Below, piece after piece: positions 14,717 to 23,409 of a DNA stretch of 32,212 nt. Origin of the DNA: Streptococcus parasanguinis (GTDB lineage Bacteria; Bacillota; Bacilli; Lactobacillales; Streptococcaceae). The stretch lies in NCBI GenBank assembly GCA_018365265.1, contig JAGZKI010000028.1, positions 1 to 32,212 of the forward strand. The letters run 5' to 3'. Both the position numbers and the translations under genes were made by a program. Positions within the stretch are counted from its first letter, which is position 1. Each line of letters starts with the position of its first letter. A model generated the notes under the pieces. The model worked only from the letters and a program-made list of their open reading frames with translations, ran no database searches and was not told the origin of the DNA.

Positions 14717-17026
14717 ATGCGACAATACCATGTAAAGCTTCATTTTCATAAGCAAAAAGGAAATTATTTTGCCTATGATATGTGGCAGTGGCAGGATCAA
14801 GTAGAAGGAAAATCAGTCTCTTTCTCCAAGTTGGATTATTTTGGAGTAGAGGGAAATCTGGTATACGAGAGTGAGGATGCCTTGAACCGGGGCCATGTCC
14901 TGGTTAAAGAAGGGGATTGGCTCACTAAGACCCGGGACTTTGAAATCGAACTTTTACCAGAAGGGCATGTTCGAGAAGTGTGGATTCTTGATGGAGACGA
15001 TACAGTCTATTATTCTTTGCAAGCTGCTTTGACGAGTCATGCATACAGCCATCGTCAGCCTCATGCCTACGATATGGCGATGCGCCCTAGAGAGTTTGAT
15101 GCCAAGTGGGCGTATCAAGGATGGCTCGGTCATCGGGAGGAAGAAGGAGAGCATTGCTTTAAACTGTGGGCTCCTACTGCTAAGAAAGTTGAATTGTTGC
15201 TCTATCAATCTACAGACTTGGATGCGCCTATCTGGAAGAGCATGCCGATGACACGTGGCAAACAAGAGTCTAGCTACCACCCAGAAAATACCCATGGTGT
15301 TTGGATTTTAGATTTTTTAGGAAATTTAAGTGGTATGGCCTATCAATATCGTGTCCATTTTGAACACCATACTCAAGTGACGCGCGATCCTTATAGTATT
15401 GCAACGACAGCGGACGGGATGCGCTCTGCCATTCTTTCAAGAGCAGATCGTCAGTTTGATTGGGGCACTATAAAAGGAGCCGATGCGACTCCTTGGCGCT
15501 TGGACAATCCTTGTCAAGCAGTGATTTATGAGATGCACCTTCGGGATTTGACCAAGTCACCGACATCAGGTGTGGACGAGTCTTTACGTGGAACCTATCT
15601 GGGGGCTTGCCAAGAAGGAACCATCAATAGCCATGGTGATGCAACTTCCTTTGATTATATCCGTCAGTTAGGGGTCAATGTCGTGCAACTGCAGCCGATT
15701 TCTGATCGCTTTAAACAGTATGACGATGAAGGCCAGGTGACCTACAATTGGGGCTACGACGTTCAGAATTATTCTGCACCAGAAACTAGCTTTTCAACGG
15801 ATCCATCCAATCCGAAACAAACCATGAAAGAGCTCAAAACCATGATCCGGGCTTATCATGAGGCAGGAATTTCTGTGGTCTTGGATGTGGTCTACAATCA
15901 TATCTATTCGACCGAACATGGTCCTTTCCAAAATACAGTACCCGATTATTATTACCGGATGGAGCCAGATGGTCGTTTCCAAAATGGGACAGGTGTCGGT
16001 AATGAAACAGCTAGTGAGCATGAAATGTACCGCAAGTACATGATTGATTCCCTCACGCATTGGGTCAAAGAGTACCAGATCGATGGCTTCCGCTTTGATT
16101 TGATGGGGATTCACGATGTAAGGACGATGAATGTTATTCGGGAGGCAATGGACGCTCTGGATCCTCGGATTCTTCTTTACGGAGAAGGTTGGGACATGGG
16201 AACAGGTCTCGCCCCAGAGGACAAGGCTAAGAAGGACAATGCAGCGCAATTGCCAAGAATTGGATTCTTTAATGATACGGAGCGCGATGCCATTAAAGGG
16301 GCTGAGGTTTATGGTTCCATCAAACGTGGCTTTGTCAGCCGAAAATCGACGGAGAATATCGTTGCCCGTGCTGTTCTAGGTAGTGCAGAGCTTGGCAATT
16401 ATTTAAGTCCCAATCAGGTCTTGAATTATGTGGAGGCTCATGATAATTATAATCTCTATGACTTGCTTCAGACCCTTCATCCGAATGTAGAAGTAGCAGG
16501 CTTGGTCAAGCGCTCAGAGTTGGCTACGGCCATGAATCTGCTCTTTCAAGGCATGGCCTTCATGCAATTGGGTCAAGAGTTTATGCGGACCAAATTGGTA
16601 GCGACAGGTCCTGATGGAGAAATCACACCTTTGGATCGTGAACGGGCCATGAATTCCTACAATGCTCCAGATTATGTGAATCAGGTTAATTGGGATCTGG
16701 TCAGTCAGAACAAGGAATCAATTGCCTATATCCGAAGCTTGATCGCCTTGAAGACAAGTCTTCCTGTCTTAGGGCTTGAAAGCTATGATAAAATCTACCA
16801 ACAAGTCTTTATCCAATCTGCAACTGATTGTAGTGGACTTCTGATATTTGAACTTACAGGAGACAAGAAGTACTTGGTCATCTTCAACGCCAGCGGACTT
16901 CCATATTACCTCCAAAATTCAAATAAATTGAAATTGATGGTTGGGAATAGTCGTCATAAACGACCATTCTACGTGGAGAATTTAACAGCTTCTGTTTTTG
17001 AAGTCCTAGATGAAGGTAAAGCGTAA
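14717..17026 (+). CDS. pulA: Type I pullulanase / glycogen-debranching enzyme
   Basis: This GH13 enzyme hydrolyses alpha-1,6 branch points of pullulan, starch or glycogen. The 769-aa protein carries an N-terminal carbohydrate-binding-like region, then a starch-binding/CBM48 segment (HCFKLWAPTAKKVEL), then the TIM barrel. Motifs: the type I signature YNWGYD (343-348), region I DVVYNH (390-395), region II DGFRFDLMGIHD with nucleophile D461, region III YGEGWD with acid/base E490, and region IV VEAHDN with D576. There is no signal peptide and no LPXTG anchor, so it is cytoplasmic, unlike the surface pullulanase SpuA of streptococci. It likely works on imported maltodextrins or stored glycogen. 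An imperfect inverted repeat (around 14651-14684) lies in the gap before it. Confidence 0.95.
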   Translation: MRQYHVKLHFHKQKGNYFAYDMWQWQDQVEGKSVSFSKLDYFGVEGNLVYESEDALNRGHVLVKEGDWLTKTRDFEIELLPEGHVREVWILDGDDTVYYSLQAALTSHAYSHRQPHAYDMAMRPREFDAKWAYQGWLGHREEEGEHCFKLWAPTAKKVELLLYQSTDLDAPIWKSMPMTRGKQESSYHPENTHGVWILDFLGNLSGMAYQYRVHFEHHTQVTRDPYSIATTADGMRSAILSRADRQFDWGTIKGADATPWRLDNPCQAVIYEMHLRDLTKSPTSGVDESLRGTYLGACQEGTINSHGDATSFDYIRQLGVNVVQLQPISDRFKQYDDEGQVTYNWGYDVQNYSAPETSFSTDPSNPKQTMKELKTMIRAYHEAGISVVLDVVYNHIYSTEHGPFQNTVPDYYYRMEPDGRFQNGTGVGNETASEHEMYRKYMIDSLTHWVKEYQIDGFRFDLMGIHDVRTMNVIREAMDALDPRILLYGEGWDMGTGLAPEDKAKKDNAAQLPRIGFFNDTERDAIKGAEVYGSIKRGFVSRKSTENIVARAVLGSAELGNYLSPNQVLNYVEAHDNYNLYDLLQTLHPNVEVAGLVKRSELATAMNLLFQGMAFMQLGQEFMRTKLVATGPDGEITPLDRERAMNSYNAPDYVNQVNWDLVSQNKESIAYIRSLIALKTSLPVLGLESYDKIYQQVFIQSATDCSGLLIFELTGDKKYLVIFNASGLPYYLQNSNKLKLMVGNSRHKRPFYVENLTASVFEVLDEGKA

Positions 17027-17044
17027 TCTTTTTAAAGAAATCAC

Positions 17045-17080
17045 AAAATCCCTGAGTTTGAAAACTCAGGGATTCTCTTT
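17045..17080. terminator. Bidirectional terminator between pulA and ltaS
   Basis: AATCCCTGAG (17047-17056) pairs perfectly with CTCAGGGATT (17065-17074). It is flanked by A-rich sequence on the left and T-rich on the right, so it can stop transcripts from both convergent genes. Confidence 0.9.
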
Positions 17081-19238
17081 ATTTAGAAGAACTGCTACTG
17101 GTCTCTGTTGAGGAAGAACTATCGTCTTCTGGGTGCAATTCTTTATAAGTTGGTGCCTTGAAGAGATCAACGGTGGACTGGTTGCCACGTTGGTTATAAA
17201 GGCTGGTTGATTTGTCACCTTTTTCCTTTTCAATCTTCTTCAATGCCTTGAAGGAATTGGTGTAGGAATAATCTTCTGGATTGACTTTTCCAAGATCATT
17301 GCCTTTGAAGAAGCGAAGGAGATCACCGGTCTGGATGCTATCGCTAATCTTCAATTGCAGGTTAGCAGCTTCCCTAATCTTGTCCAGTTCTTCCTTGGTT
17401 TTTTCGTCTGGGTTCGTGATTTCCTCACCTGTTTTGGTGTAATAGGTCCGGCCACTATAGCTCGTATACTCAGGAGTCACAAAGTAGTTAGCGGAGCGGA
17501 AGGCGACGATTTGATCATGTTCTGGTGAGAGCATATCTTGACCAACTTGGAGGAATTTGTTGGATTCAATGCCTAGCAAATGTTCCAAGGTTGGAAGCAT
17601 ATCGATTTCGCCTCCATAGGTATCAATGATGCCACCCTTATCCATACCTGGAATAACTACCATATAAGGTACGCGTTGCAACATGGCATTGTCATAGCTT
17701 GACCACGTTTCAGAATTCTTACCAAGTAGAGGAGCAAGAGCTGGGTTGCGGGAGTTTGAAATTCCGTAGTGGTCCCCATAGAGAATGATGATGGAATTTT
17801 TGTAAAGACCAGATTCTTTCAGGTAATCAAAGAATGCTTTGATCGAAGAATCTAGGTAGTTAGCGGTCGCAAAATAGCCATTGATGGTTTCGTCCTGTGT
17901 CTTAGCTAGAGGGAAACCAAGATCATCTCCTGACAAGCTGGTTGTATAAGGATAGTGGTTGGAAACCGTAATGAACTTGGTATAGAAAGGCTGTTGCAAT
18001 CTTTCTAGGTATTTGATGGAATCCTTGAGCATGTATTTGTCATTAAGACCATACTGGAAGGAATTGCTGCTGTTTTGTTTGGTGAAGTAGCTGGCATCAA
18101 AGAAGTAATTGTAGCCCCATTGTTTATAGGCGGTATTTCGGTTCCAGAAACTTCCAGCATTTCCGTGGAAAACAGCGCTCGAGTTGTAACCATTTTTTGA
18201 AAGAATAAATGGTGCAGCCTGTTGGGTATTGGTTCCACCATAGTTCACCATAAAGGAACCTTGGTTGAGTCCGAAGAGGCCTGTTTCAATCATGGTCTCA
18301 GCATCGGACGTTTTCCCTGCCTTGACTTGGTTAAAGACGTTTGAAAAGGCAAAGGTTTCTTTCGAGTGGTAAAGTGAGTTTAAGAAAGGTGTCACTTCAT
18401 ATTCTTTATCGTCTACTTTCAACTTGTAATCGATCAAGAATTGTTGGAAACTTTCCAAGTGAATGTAGATGACGTTACGGCCTTTGGCCATTCCAAAGTA
18501 CTCAGGATTAGGCTTGGCATAATGCTGTTGGATATATTCTTCCACCGGTTTTAAATCTGCTTCGGAGGCTTTAGAACGTTCTTTGTTGGCAGCATAGGTC
18601 TGATTAGCGCTATAACCTAGAAAGGCTGGTAAACCAAGGGCACGAACGACATAGTAGTTTGAGAAACCACGAGTCAAGAGCTCAGGTCGGTCAATTTCTG
18701 CAAGGAAAAGGTTGGCCGAAAAGAGCATAGCTGATAAGGATGTAACCGCAAAACTAGCGCGTTTATTGAAGGGACGATTGTCCATTCGAATCCATTTCTT
18801 AAAGAAGAAGAAAGCTAGAATGGGGAAATCTAGAATGTAGATCACATCCCAAGGGCGGAACAATTCTAAAGCAGCAGCTCCGAGACCGGCAGAAACCTTG
18901 CTGGAAGCCAACATGGTATTGACCGTTACGAAGTCTGTAAACTCTCGATAATAGATGGAGTTGGAAATCAACCAAATAAATAAGAGAAGGTAGATCCCAA
19001 AGGCCAAACTATAAAAGAGCTTGGTTCGTTTGATATAAAGTGCTAGACCGATGAAGAGCAGACTGATCGGCAATGGGTTGATCACTGCTAGAAAAATCTG
19101 ATAGGGTCCCTGAATGTCTAAATTAAAATCAACTGAATAGGCCCACATGGTTTTGAACCAGTAGAGCAACAGAAGGGTCAAGACAAATCCTAGTCTGGTA
19201 CTCATGAAATTGAGTATCGAATTCGTAATTTTTTTCAC
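17079..19238 (-). CDS. ltaS: Lipoteichoic acid synthase LtaS family
   Basis: LtaS polymerises glycerophosphate from phosphatidylglycerol onto a glycolipid anchor outside the membrane. The 719-aa protein has five N-terminal membrane helices (about residues 15-35, 48-68, 78-96, 130-147 and 163-181), then the extracellular sulfatase-fold domain. Active-site residues match the S. aureus enzyme: E262 (HLESF), nucleophile T310 (GKTSDAET), W365 and R367 (FWNRN), H428, D489 and H490 (YGDHYG). A TYA-A stretch at 214-217 could be a signal peptidase site releasing the catalytic domain, as in S. aureus (inference). The C-terminus is a Ser/Thr-rich tail (DDSSSSTETSSSSSK) beyond the catalytic fold. The gene is monocistronic on the minus strand. 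Confidence 0.94.
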   Translation of the reverse strand: MKKITNSILNFMSTRLGFVLTLLLLYWFKTMWAYSVDFNLDIQGPYQIFLAVINPLPISLLFIGLALYIKRTKLFYSLAFGIYLLLFIWLISNSIYYREFTDFVTVNTMLASSKVSAGLGAAALELFRPWDVIYILDFPILAFFFFKKWIRMDNRPFNKRASFAVTSLSAMLFSANLFLAEIDRPELLTRGFSNYYVVRALGLPAFLGYSANQTYAANKERSKASEADLKPVEEYIQQHYAKPNPEYFGMAKGRNVIYIHLESFQQFLIDYKLKVDDKEYEVTPFLNSLYHSKETFAFSNVFNQVKAGKTSDAETMIETGLFGLNQGSFMVNYGGTNTQQAAPFILSKNGYNSSAVFHGNAGSFWNRNTAYKQWGYNYFFDASYFTKQNSSNSFQYGLNDKYMLKDSIKYLERLQQPFYTKFITVSNHYPYTTSLSGDDLGFPLAKTQDETINGYFATANYLDSSIKAFFDYLKESGLYKNSIIILYGDHYGISNSRNPALAPLLGKNSETWSSYDNAMLQRVPYMVVIPGMDKGGIIDTYGGEIDMLPTLEHLLGIESNKFLQVGQDMLSPEHDQIVAFRSANYFVTPEYTSYSGRTYYTKTGEEITNPDEKTKEELDKIREAANLQLKISDSIQTGDLLRFFKGNDLGKVNPEDYSYTNSFKALKKIEKEKGDKSTSLYNQRGNQSTVDLFKAPTYKELHPEDDSSSSTETSSSSSK

Positions 19239-19283
19239 AAAATGTTACTTCCTTGTCTTATTTCCTAAAAATTTTCATATACA

Positions 19284-19292
19284 AGTATACCA
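19284..19292 (-). promoter_or_regulatory. ltaS promoter (extended -10)
   Basis: On the minus strand the sequence reads TGgTATACT (hexamer complementary to 19284-19289), without a good -35. It lies about 45 bases upstream of the ltaS start. Nothing else is evident in the 230-base gap to rlmI apart from that gene's promoter. Confidence 0.55.
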
Positions 19293-19432
19293 CAATTTTA
19301 TGGAGAAAGAAAAAAATGACTGTAAAGGAGAGGAAAGAAATAAGAAAGATCCGGCATTTTATATCATTTGAAGCTAAATGATGAGAGCTAGGATAAAATG
19401 GTAAAAAAAGTTCCAGTAAATAAAGCCTCTCT

Positions 19433-19461
19433 TTGTGAAAACTGCAGACTTTTGCTATAAT
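19433..19461 (+). promoter_or_regulatory. Promoter of the rlmI-aroD-aroE operon
   Basis: -35 TTGTGA (19433-19438), 17-base spacer, extended -10 TGcTATAAT (hexamer 19456-19461). The predicted transcription start, about 19468, is at or next to the ATG of rlmI at 19469. Confidence 0.8.
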
Positions 19462-19468
19462 AGAGGGT

Positions 19469-20632
19469 ATGAAAAAACTCACAGTTAGTCGCCAAGTCGC
19501 AACAAAAATCAAACAAGGACAATCCCTTCTTGAAAAGCAAGATTTTGACTCACTTCCTGCTTTGGATCAAGCGGTTCAATTGCTTTCAGGAGAAGGACAA
19601 TCCCTCGGAGTCGGATACTTATCTGAACAAAATAAAGGGATTGGATGGTTTGTTTCACAAGAGTTGGTCACTTTTGATCAAGACTTTTTTAAAAAGCTTT
19701 TCATCAAAGCCAAGCAATACCGTCGTTCTTATTATGCGGATGAAACGACGACAGCCTTTCGTCTCTTTAACCAAGAGGGAGATGGTTTTGGTGGCTTCAC
19801 GGTTGACTTGTATGGTGAGTTTGTTGTCTTTTCTTGGTACAATCCCTTCGTATTTCAGATCAAGGAAACCATTCTAGCAGCCTTTCAAGAAGCTTTTTCA
19901 GAAGTCCGAGGTGGCTATGAAAAGATTCGCTTTAAAGGTTTGGACTATGAATCGGCTCATGTCTACGGGGAAGAAGCTCCACAAGAATTTTTGATTCTTG
20001 AAAATGGGGTCTCTTACCAAGTCTTTCTCAATGATGGCTTGATGACGGGGATCTTTTTGGACCAGCATGAAGTTCGAGGTAGCTTGGTAGAGGGCTTAGC
20101 GGCTGGTAAGTCTTTGCTCAATATGTTCTCCTATACGGCAGCCTTCTCTGTGGCTGCGGCAATGGGTGGAGCAGTTGAGACAACATCGGTCGATCTGGCT
20201 AAGAGAAGTAGAGAACTATCAGAAGCGCATTTTCTGGCAAATGGCTTGGCGCTGGATGCTCATCGTTTTGTCGTGATGGATGTCTTTGACTATTACAAAT
20301 ATGCCAAACGCCATGACCTAAGCTATGATGTGATCGTGCTCGATCCGCCTAGCTTTGCGCGGAATAAAAAACGGACATTTTCAGTCGCTAAAGATTACCA
20401 TCGATTGGTCAGCGAGGCTCTTGAGATTTTAAATCCAGGTGGGACCTTGATTCTCAGTACCAATGCGGCAAATGTCAACAAAGATAAATTTAAAAAACAA
20501 ATCGAAAAGGGATTTCAAGGTCGTAAGCATCGCTATGTAGCGGAATACGGCCTTCCGGGAGATTTTCGATGGAACAAGAAAGAAGAAAGTAGTAATTACT
20601 TAAAAGTATTTACGATTAGGGTGGATGTATGA
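19469..20632 (+). CDS. rlmI: RlmI-like 23S rRNA methyltransferase
   Basis: This class I SAM-dependent RNA methyltransferase is related to E. coli RlmI, which makes m5C1962 in 23S rRNA. The 387-aa protein has an N-terminal PUA-type RNA-binding domain (about 1-80), a central RlmI-specific segment (FLNDGLMTGIFLDQH), then the Rossmann domain with motif I FSYTAAFSVAAAMGGA and motif IV VLDPPSFARNKK. The target nucleotide in this organism is inferred. The start is striking: the -10 box ends seven bases before the ATG, so the mRNA is probably leaderless or nearly so. Its stop overlaps aroD (ATGA at 20629), making it the first gene of a shikimate operon. Confidence 0.9.
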   Translation: MKKLTVSRQVATKIKQGQSLLEKQDFDSLPALDQAVQLLSGEGQSLGVGYLSEQNKGIGWFVSQELVTFDQDFFKKLFIKAKQYRRSYYADETTTAFRLFNQEGDGFGGFTVDLYGEFVVFSWYNPFVFQIKETILAAFQEAFSEVRGGYEKIRFKGLDYESAHVYGEEAPQEFLILENGVSYQVFLNDGLMTGIFLDQHEVRGSLVEGLAAGKSLLNMFSYTAAFSVAAAMGGAVETTSVDLAKRSRELSEAHFLANGLALDAHRFVVMDVFDYYKYAKRHDLSYDVIVLDPPSFARNKKRTFSVAKDYHRLVSEALEILNPGGTLILSTNAANVNKDKFKKQIEKGFQGRKHRYVAEYGLPGDFRWNKKEESSNYLKVFTIRVDV

Positions 20633-21306
20633 AGTTAGTTGTTTCGATTATGCCTCGCTCCTTAGAAGAGGCGCAACAACTAGATAGTTCGCGTTACGAG
20701 GATGCAGATGTCATTGAGTGGCGTGCGGACTTTTTAGAAAAAAGCGAGATCTTAACCGTCGCTCCTGCAGTTTTTGAGAAATTTGCTGGACGCGAAATTT
20801 TATTCACCCTGCGGACTCGAGCTGAAGGTGGAGGGATGGAGCTGACTAATGAAGAATATGTTGGGATTCTAAAAGATATTCAATCCATCTATCATCCGGA
20901 TTATATCGATTTCGAGTTTTATAGCCATCGTGACGTCTTTGAAGAGATGTTGGAATTTTCAAATCTTGTTCTCAGCTACCACAATTTCCAAGAAACTCCG
21001 GAAAATATGATGGAGATCTTATCGGAATTGACCAGCTTTTCTCCAAAATTAGTCAAGGTATCCGTTATGGCCCACAATGAACAAGATGTTCTTGACTTGA
21101 TGAATTATACGCGTGGTTTCAAGACACTGAACCCTGAGCAAGAATATGTAACGATTTCCATGGGCAAGGTCGGGAAGATTTCGCGCTTGACAGCTGATTT
21201 GACAGGCTCTTCCTGGTCTTATGCTAGAGTCGGAGATGAAAGCGCCCCAGGTCAAATTCCTCTTGAAAATATGAGAAGAATTCGGGAGTTATTAAATGAA
21301 GATTGA
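20629..21306 (+). CDS. aroD: 3-dehydroquinate dehydratase, type I
   Basis: AroD converts 3-dehydroquinate to 3-dehydroshikimate, step three of the shikimate pathway, through a Schiff base. The 225-residue TIM-barrel protein has the Schiff-base lysine K143 (LVKVSVMA), the catalytic H118 (SYHNF), E30/R32 in VIEWRAD and R62 in FTLRT. It overlaps rlmI upstream by four bases and aroE downstream by eleven, so all three are cotranslated. Confidence 0.97.
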   Translation: MKLVVSIMPRSLEEAQQLDSSRYEDADVIEWRADFLEKSEILTVAPAVFEKFAGREILFTLRTRAEGGGMELTNEEYVGILKDIQSIYHPDYIDFEFYSHRDVFEEMLEFSNLVLSYHNFQETPENMMEILSELTSFSPKLVKVSVMAHNEQDVLDLMNYTRGFKTLNPEQEYVTISMGKVGKISRLTADLTGSSWSYARVGDESAPGQIPLENMRRIRELLNED

Positions 21307-22168
21307 CGGATATACTCGGATGGCAGCGGTCATTGCCCATCCCATTCGTCATAGTATTTCTCCTTTCATCCATAATCTAGCTTATGAATTAACAGCGACC
21401 AATGCTGCTTATCTAGCTTGGGATATTGCTGAAGAAGACTTAGAAAGTACCATCAGCCAAATTCGTAAGTTGGATATGATTGGGGCCAATATCTCCATGC
21501 CCTACAAGCAGAAGGTCTTTCCTTACTTAGATGAAGTGGATGAGATGGCCCGAAAGATCGGTTCTGTCAATACCATTGTTCACCGTGATGGCAAGCTTAA
21601 AGGCTATAATACGGATGGAATTGGTTTCTTTCGTAGTTTACCTCCTGCTTTCTCTATTGAGGGAAAAACAATGGTTCTCTTAGGTGCAGGTGGTGCAGCT
21701 TTAGCGATTATTGCACAGGCCATTCATCTAGGTGTAAAACGTATCCTTGTCTTTGTGAGAGAGGAAAGATTGGTCCATTATCGTTCCAAGGTTCAGTTGC
21801 TAGAAGATGCCTTTGATTTCATGATAGAATTGTATGCGATTGAGAAAGATGAAGAAGTTCAAAACTCTTTTAATCAAGCTGATCTCATCTTAAATGCCAC
21901 TGGTGTTGGGATGGATGGTCATTCTCTTCCGATAGCGAGTCACTTGACCTTTCCCCCACAGGCCTTAATCGTAGAGATGGCCTACTATCCGGCAGTGACC
22001 CCCTTTCTGCAATTAGCAGTGAATCAAGGAAACCAGAGGGTAAATGGGCTGGGAATGCTCTTTTATCAAGCTGAAGTAGCCTTTGAATTAATGACTGGGA
22101 AAGTATTTCCTACAGAGTCTGTATGGGAAGCATTGACAACAGAATATCGCCAATTTGTATGTGACTAA
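21296..22168 (+). CDS. aroE: Shikimate dehydrogenase
   Basis: AroE reduces 3-dehydroshikimate to shikimate with NADPH. The 290-aa protein has the substrate-binding S20-I-S (HSISPFIHN), the catalytic pair K71 (NISMPYKQK) and D107 (GYNTDGIGF), and a Rossmann loop LGAGGAALA. Translation starts inside aroD, after GGGAG about eight bases before the ATG. A strong terminator follows at 22206. Confidence 0.96.
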   Translation: MKIDGYTRMAAVIAHPIRHSISPFIHNLAYELTATNAAYLAWDIAEEDLESTISQIRKLDMIGANISMPYKQKVFPYLDEVDEMARKIGSVNTIVHRDGKLKGYNTDGIGFFRSLPPAFSIEGKTMVLLGAGGAALAIIAQAIHLGVKRILVFVREERLVHYRSKVQLLEDAFDFMIELYAIEKDEEVQNSFNQADLILNATGVGMDGHSLPIASHLTFPPQALIVEMAYYPAVTPFLQLAVNQGNQRVNGLGMLFYQAEVAFELMTGKVFPTESVWEALTTEYRQFVCD

Positions 22169-22205
22169 GAGAGGGGTTTACCTTTTCCTATTGAAAAAGC
22201 TTTAT

Positions 22206-22260
22206 GAGATTAGAACAAGACCTGATTTTAAAAAAACAGGCTTGCTCTAGTCTCTTTTTC
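22206..22260 (+). terminator. Terminator after aroE
   Basis: A long interrupted stem is formed by GAGA/TCTC, TAGA/TCTA, CAAG/CTTG and CCTG/CAGG (22206-22224 with 22237-22254), with an A-rich loop, then T5. It ends the rlmI-aroD-aroE transcript. Confidence 0.85.
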
Positions 22261-22267
22261 ATTTTGA

Positions 22268-22296
22268 TTGAGACATGTACCCTATTTCATGATAAG
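22268..22296 (+). promoter_or_regulatory. Promoter of aroB-aroC-tyrA
   Basis: -35 TTGAGA (22268-22273), 17-base spacer, -10-like GATAAG (22291-22296). It lies directly behind the aroE terminator and about 34 bases before aroB. Confidence 0.5.
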
Positions 22297-22329
22297 ATAG
22301 AATCAAAGAAAAACGTGAAGGAGATTCCT

Positions 22330-23403
22330 ATGAACGTATCGGTACCTATTCCAGGACATTCCTATGATATTGTGATTGAAAGAGGTGGTCTTAACCAGGT
22401 TGGAGACTGGTTGTGCACTCTTTGGGGTGATAAAAAAGTCGCTATCATTTCCGATAACCGCGTGGCTAAGCTATATGCCTCTATCGTAGAGAAGAGCCTG
22501 GAGAAAGCTGGTTTTCAAGTGGTGCGCTTTGAGTTTCTTCAAGGGGAAGCCAGTAAGAATCTAACCACTGTTTCAAAAGTCTATGACTTTCTAGCTACCC
22601 AGGGCATGACGCGCAGTGATGGAATCGTCGCTCTTGGGGGTGGCGTAGTTGGTGATTTGGCTGGTTTTGCTGCCTCGACCTATATGCGGGGAATTTCCTT
22701 TGTTCAGATCCCGACAAGCTTGACCGCACAGGTGGATTCTTCTATCGGAGGAAAGACGGGAGTCAATACAGCACTTGCCAAAAATATGGTGGGGACCTTT
22801 GCCCAACCGGACGGTGTGTTTATTGATCCTGAAGTGTTGAGCACTTTAGGGCAGCGTGAATTGATCGAGGGGATGGGCGAAGTCATCAAGTACGGCCTCA
22901 TCCAAGATACGGAACTTTGGGAAGAATTGGAAGCCATGGATGGTTCCATCGAGAGTATTTTAGAGCATGCAGAGAGCATCATTTCTCATTCTTGCTTGGT
23001 GAAGCGAGACCATGTTGTGGCAGACGAGTTGGACAATGGCATTCGCCTGTATCTCAACTTTGGGCATACTATTGGACATGCTATTGAAGCGACAGCTGGT
23101 TATGGGCAGGTTATGCATGGAGAAGCCGTCAGTATGGGCATGGTGCAGCTCTCCCGAGTTGCAGAAGAAAAGGGCTTGATGCCAAAAGGAATCAGCCAAC
23201 AAATCGAAGAAATGTGCCGGAAATTTGGCCTTCCGGTGACCTATGAGAACTGGGATAAAGAAGCCCTTTATCAAGCCTTGACTCATGACAAAAAAGCGCG
23301 TGGGACGAACTTGAAATTAGTAATTGTTCCAGAGTTGGGGCAAGCAGCGATTCATCAAATCCCTCTTCAAGAAATGAAGGACTTTTTAGAAAGAAAGGTA
23401 TAA
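22330..23403 (+). CDS. aroB: 3-dehydroquinate synthase
   Basis: AroB cyclises DAHP to 3-dehydroquinate using NAD+ and a divalent metal. The 357-aa protein shows the NAD-binding GGGVVGDLAGFAAST and the metal ligands E184 (GMGEVIKYG), H246 (FGHTIGH) and H263 (MHGEAVSMG). The frame is open upstream to 22204, but that stretch contains the aroE terminator and the promoter. GGAG just before 22330 and the family's N-terminus (M-N-V-S-V-P) fix the start here. aroC follows after six bases. Confidence 0.97.
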   Translation: MNVSVPIPGHSYDIVIERGGLNQVGDWLCTLWGDKKVAIISDNRVAKLYASIVEKSLEKAGFQVVRFEFLQGEASKNLTTVSKVYDFLATQGMTRSDGIVALGGGVVGDLAGFAASTYMRGISFVQIPTSLTAQVDSSIGGKTGVNTALAKNMVGTFAQPDGVFIDPEVLSTLGQRELIEGMGEVIKYGLIQDTELWEELEAMDGSIESILEHAESIISHSCLVKRDHVVADELDNGIRLYLNFGHTIGHAIEATAGYGQVMHGEAVSMGMVQLSRVAEEKGLMPKGISQQIEEMCRKFGLPVTYENWDKEALYQALTHDKKARGTNLKLVIVPELGQAAIHQIPLQEMKDFLERKV

Positions 23404-23409
23404 GGTCGT

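Noticed and set aside
22204..22329. N-terminal extension of AroB from an ATG at 22204
   Set aside because: The stretch contains a strong terminator hairpin and a promoter, and AroB family proteins begin at the codon at 22330, which has its own GGAG.
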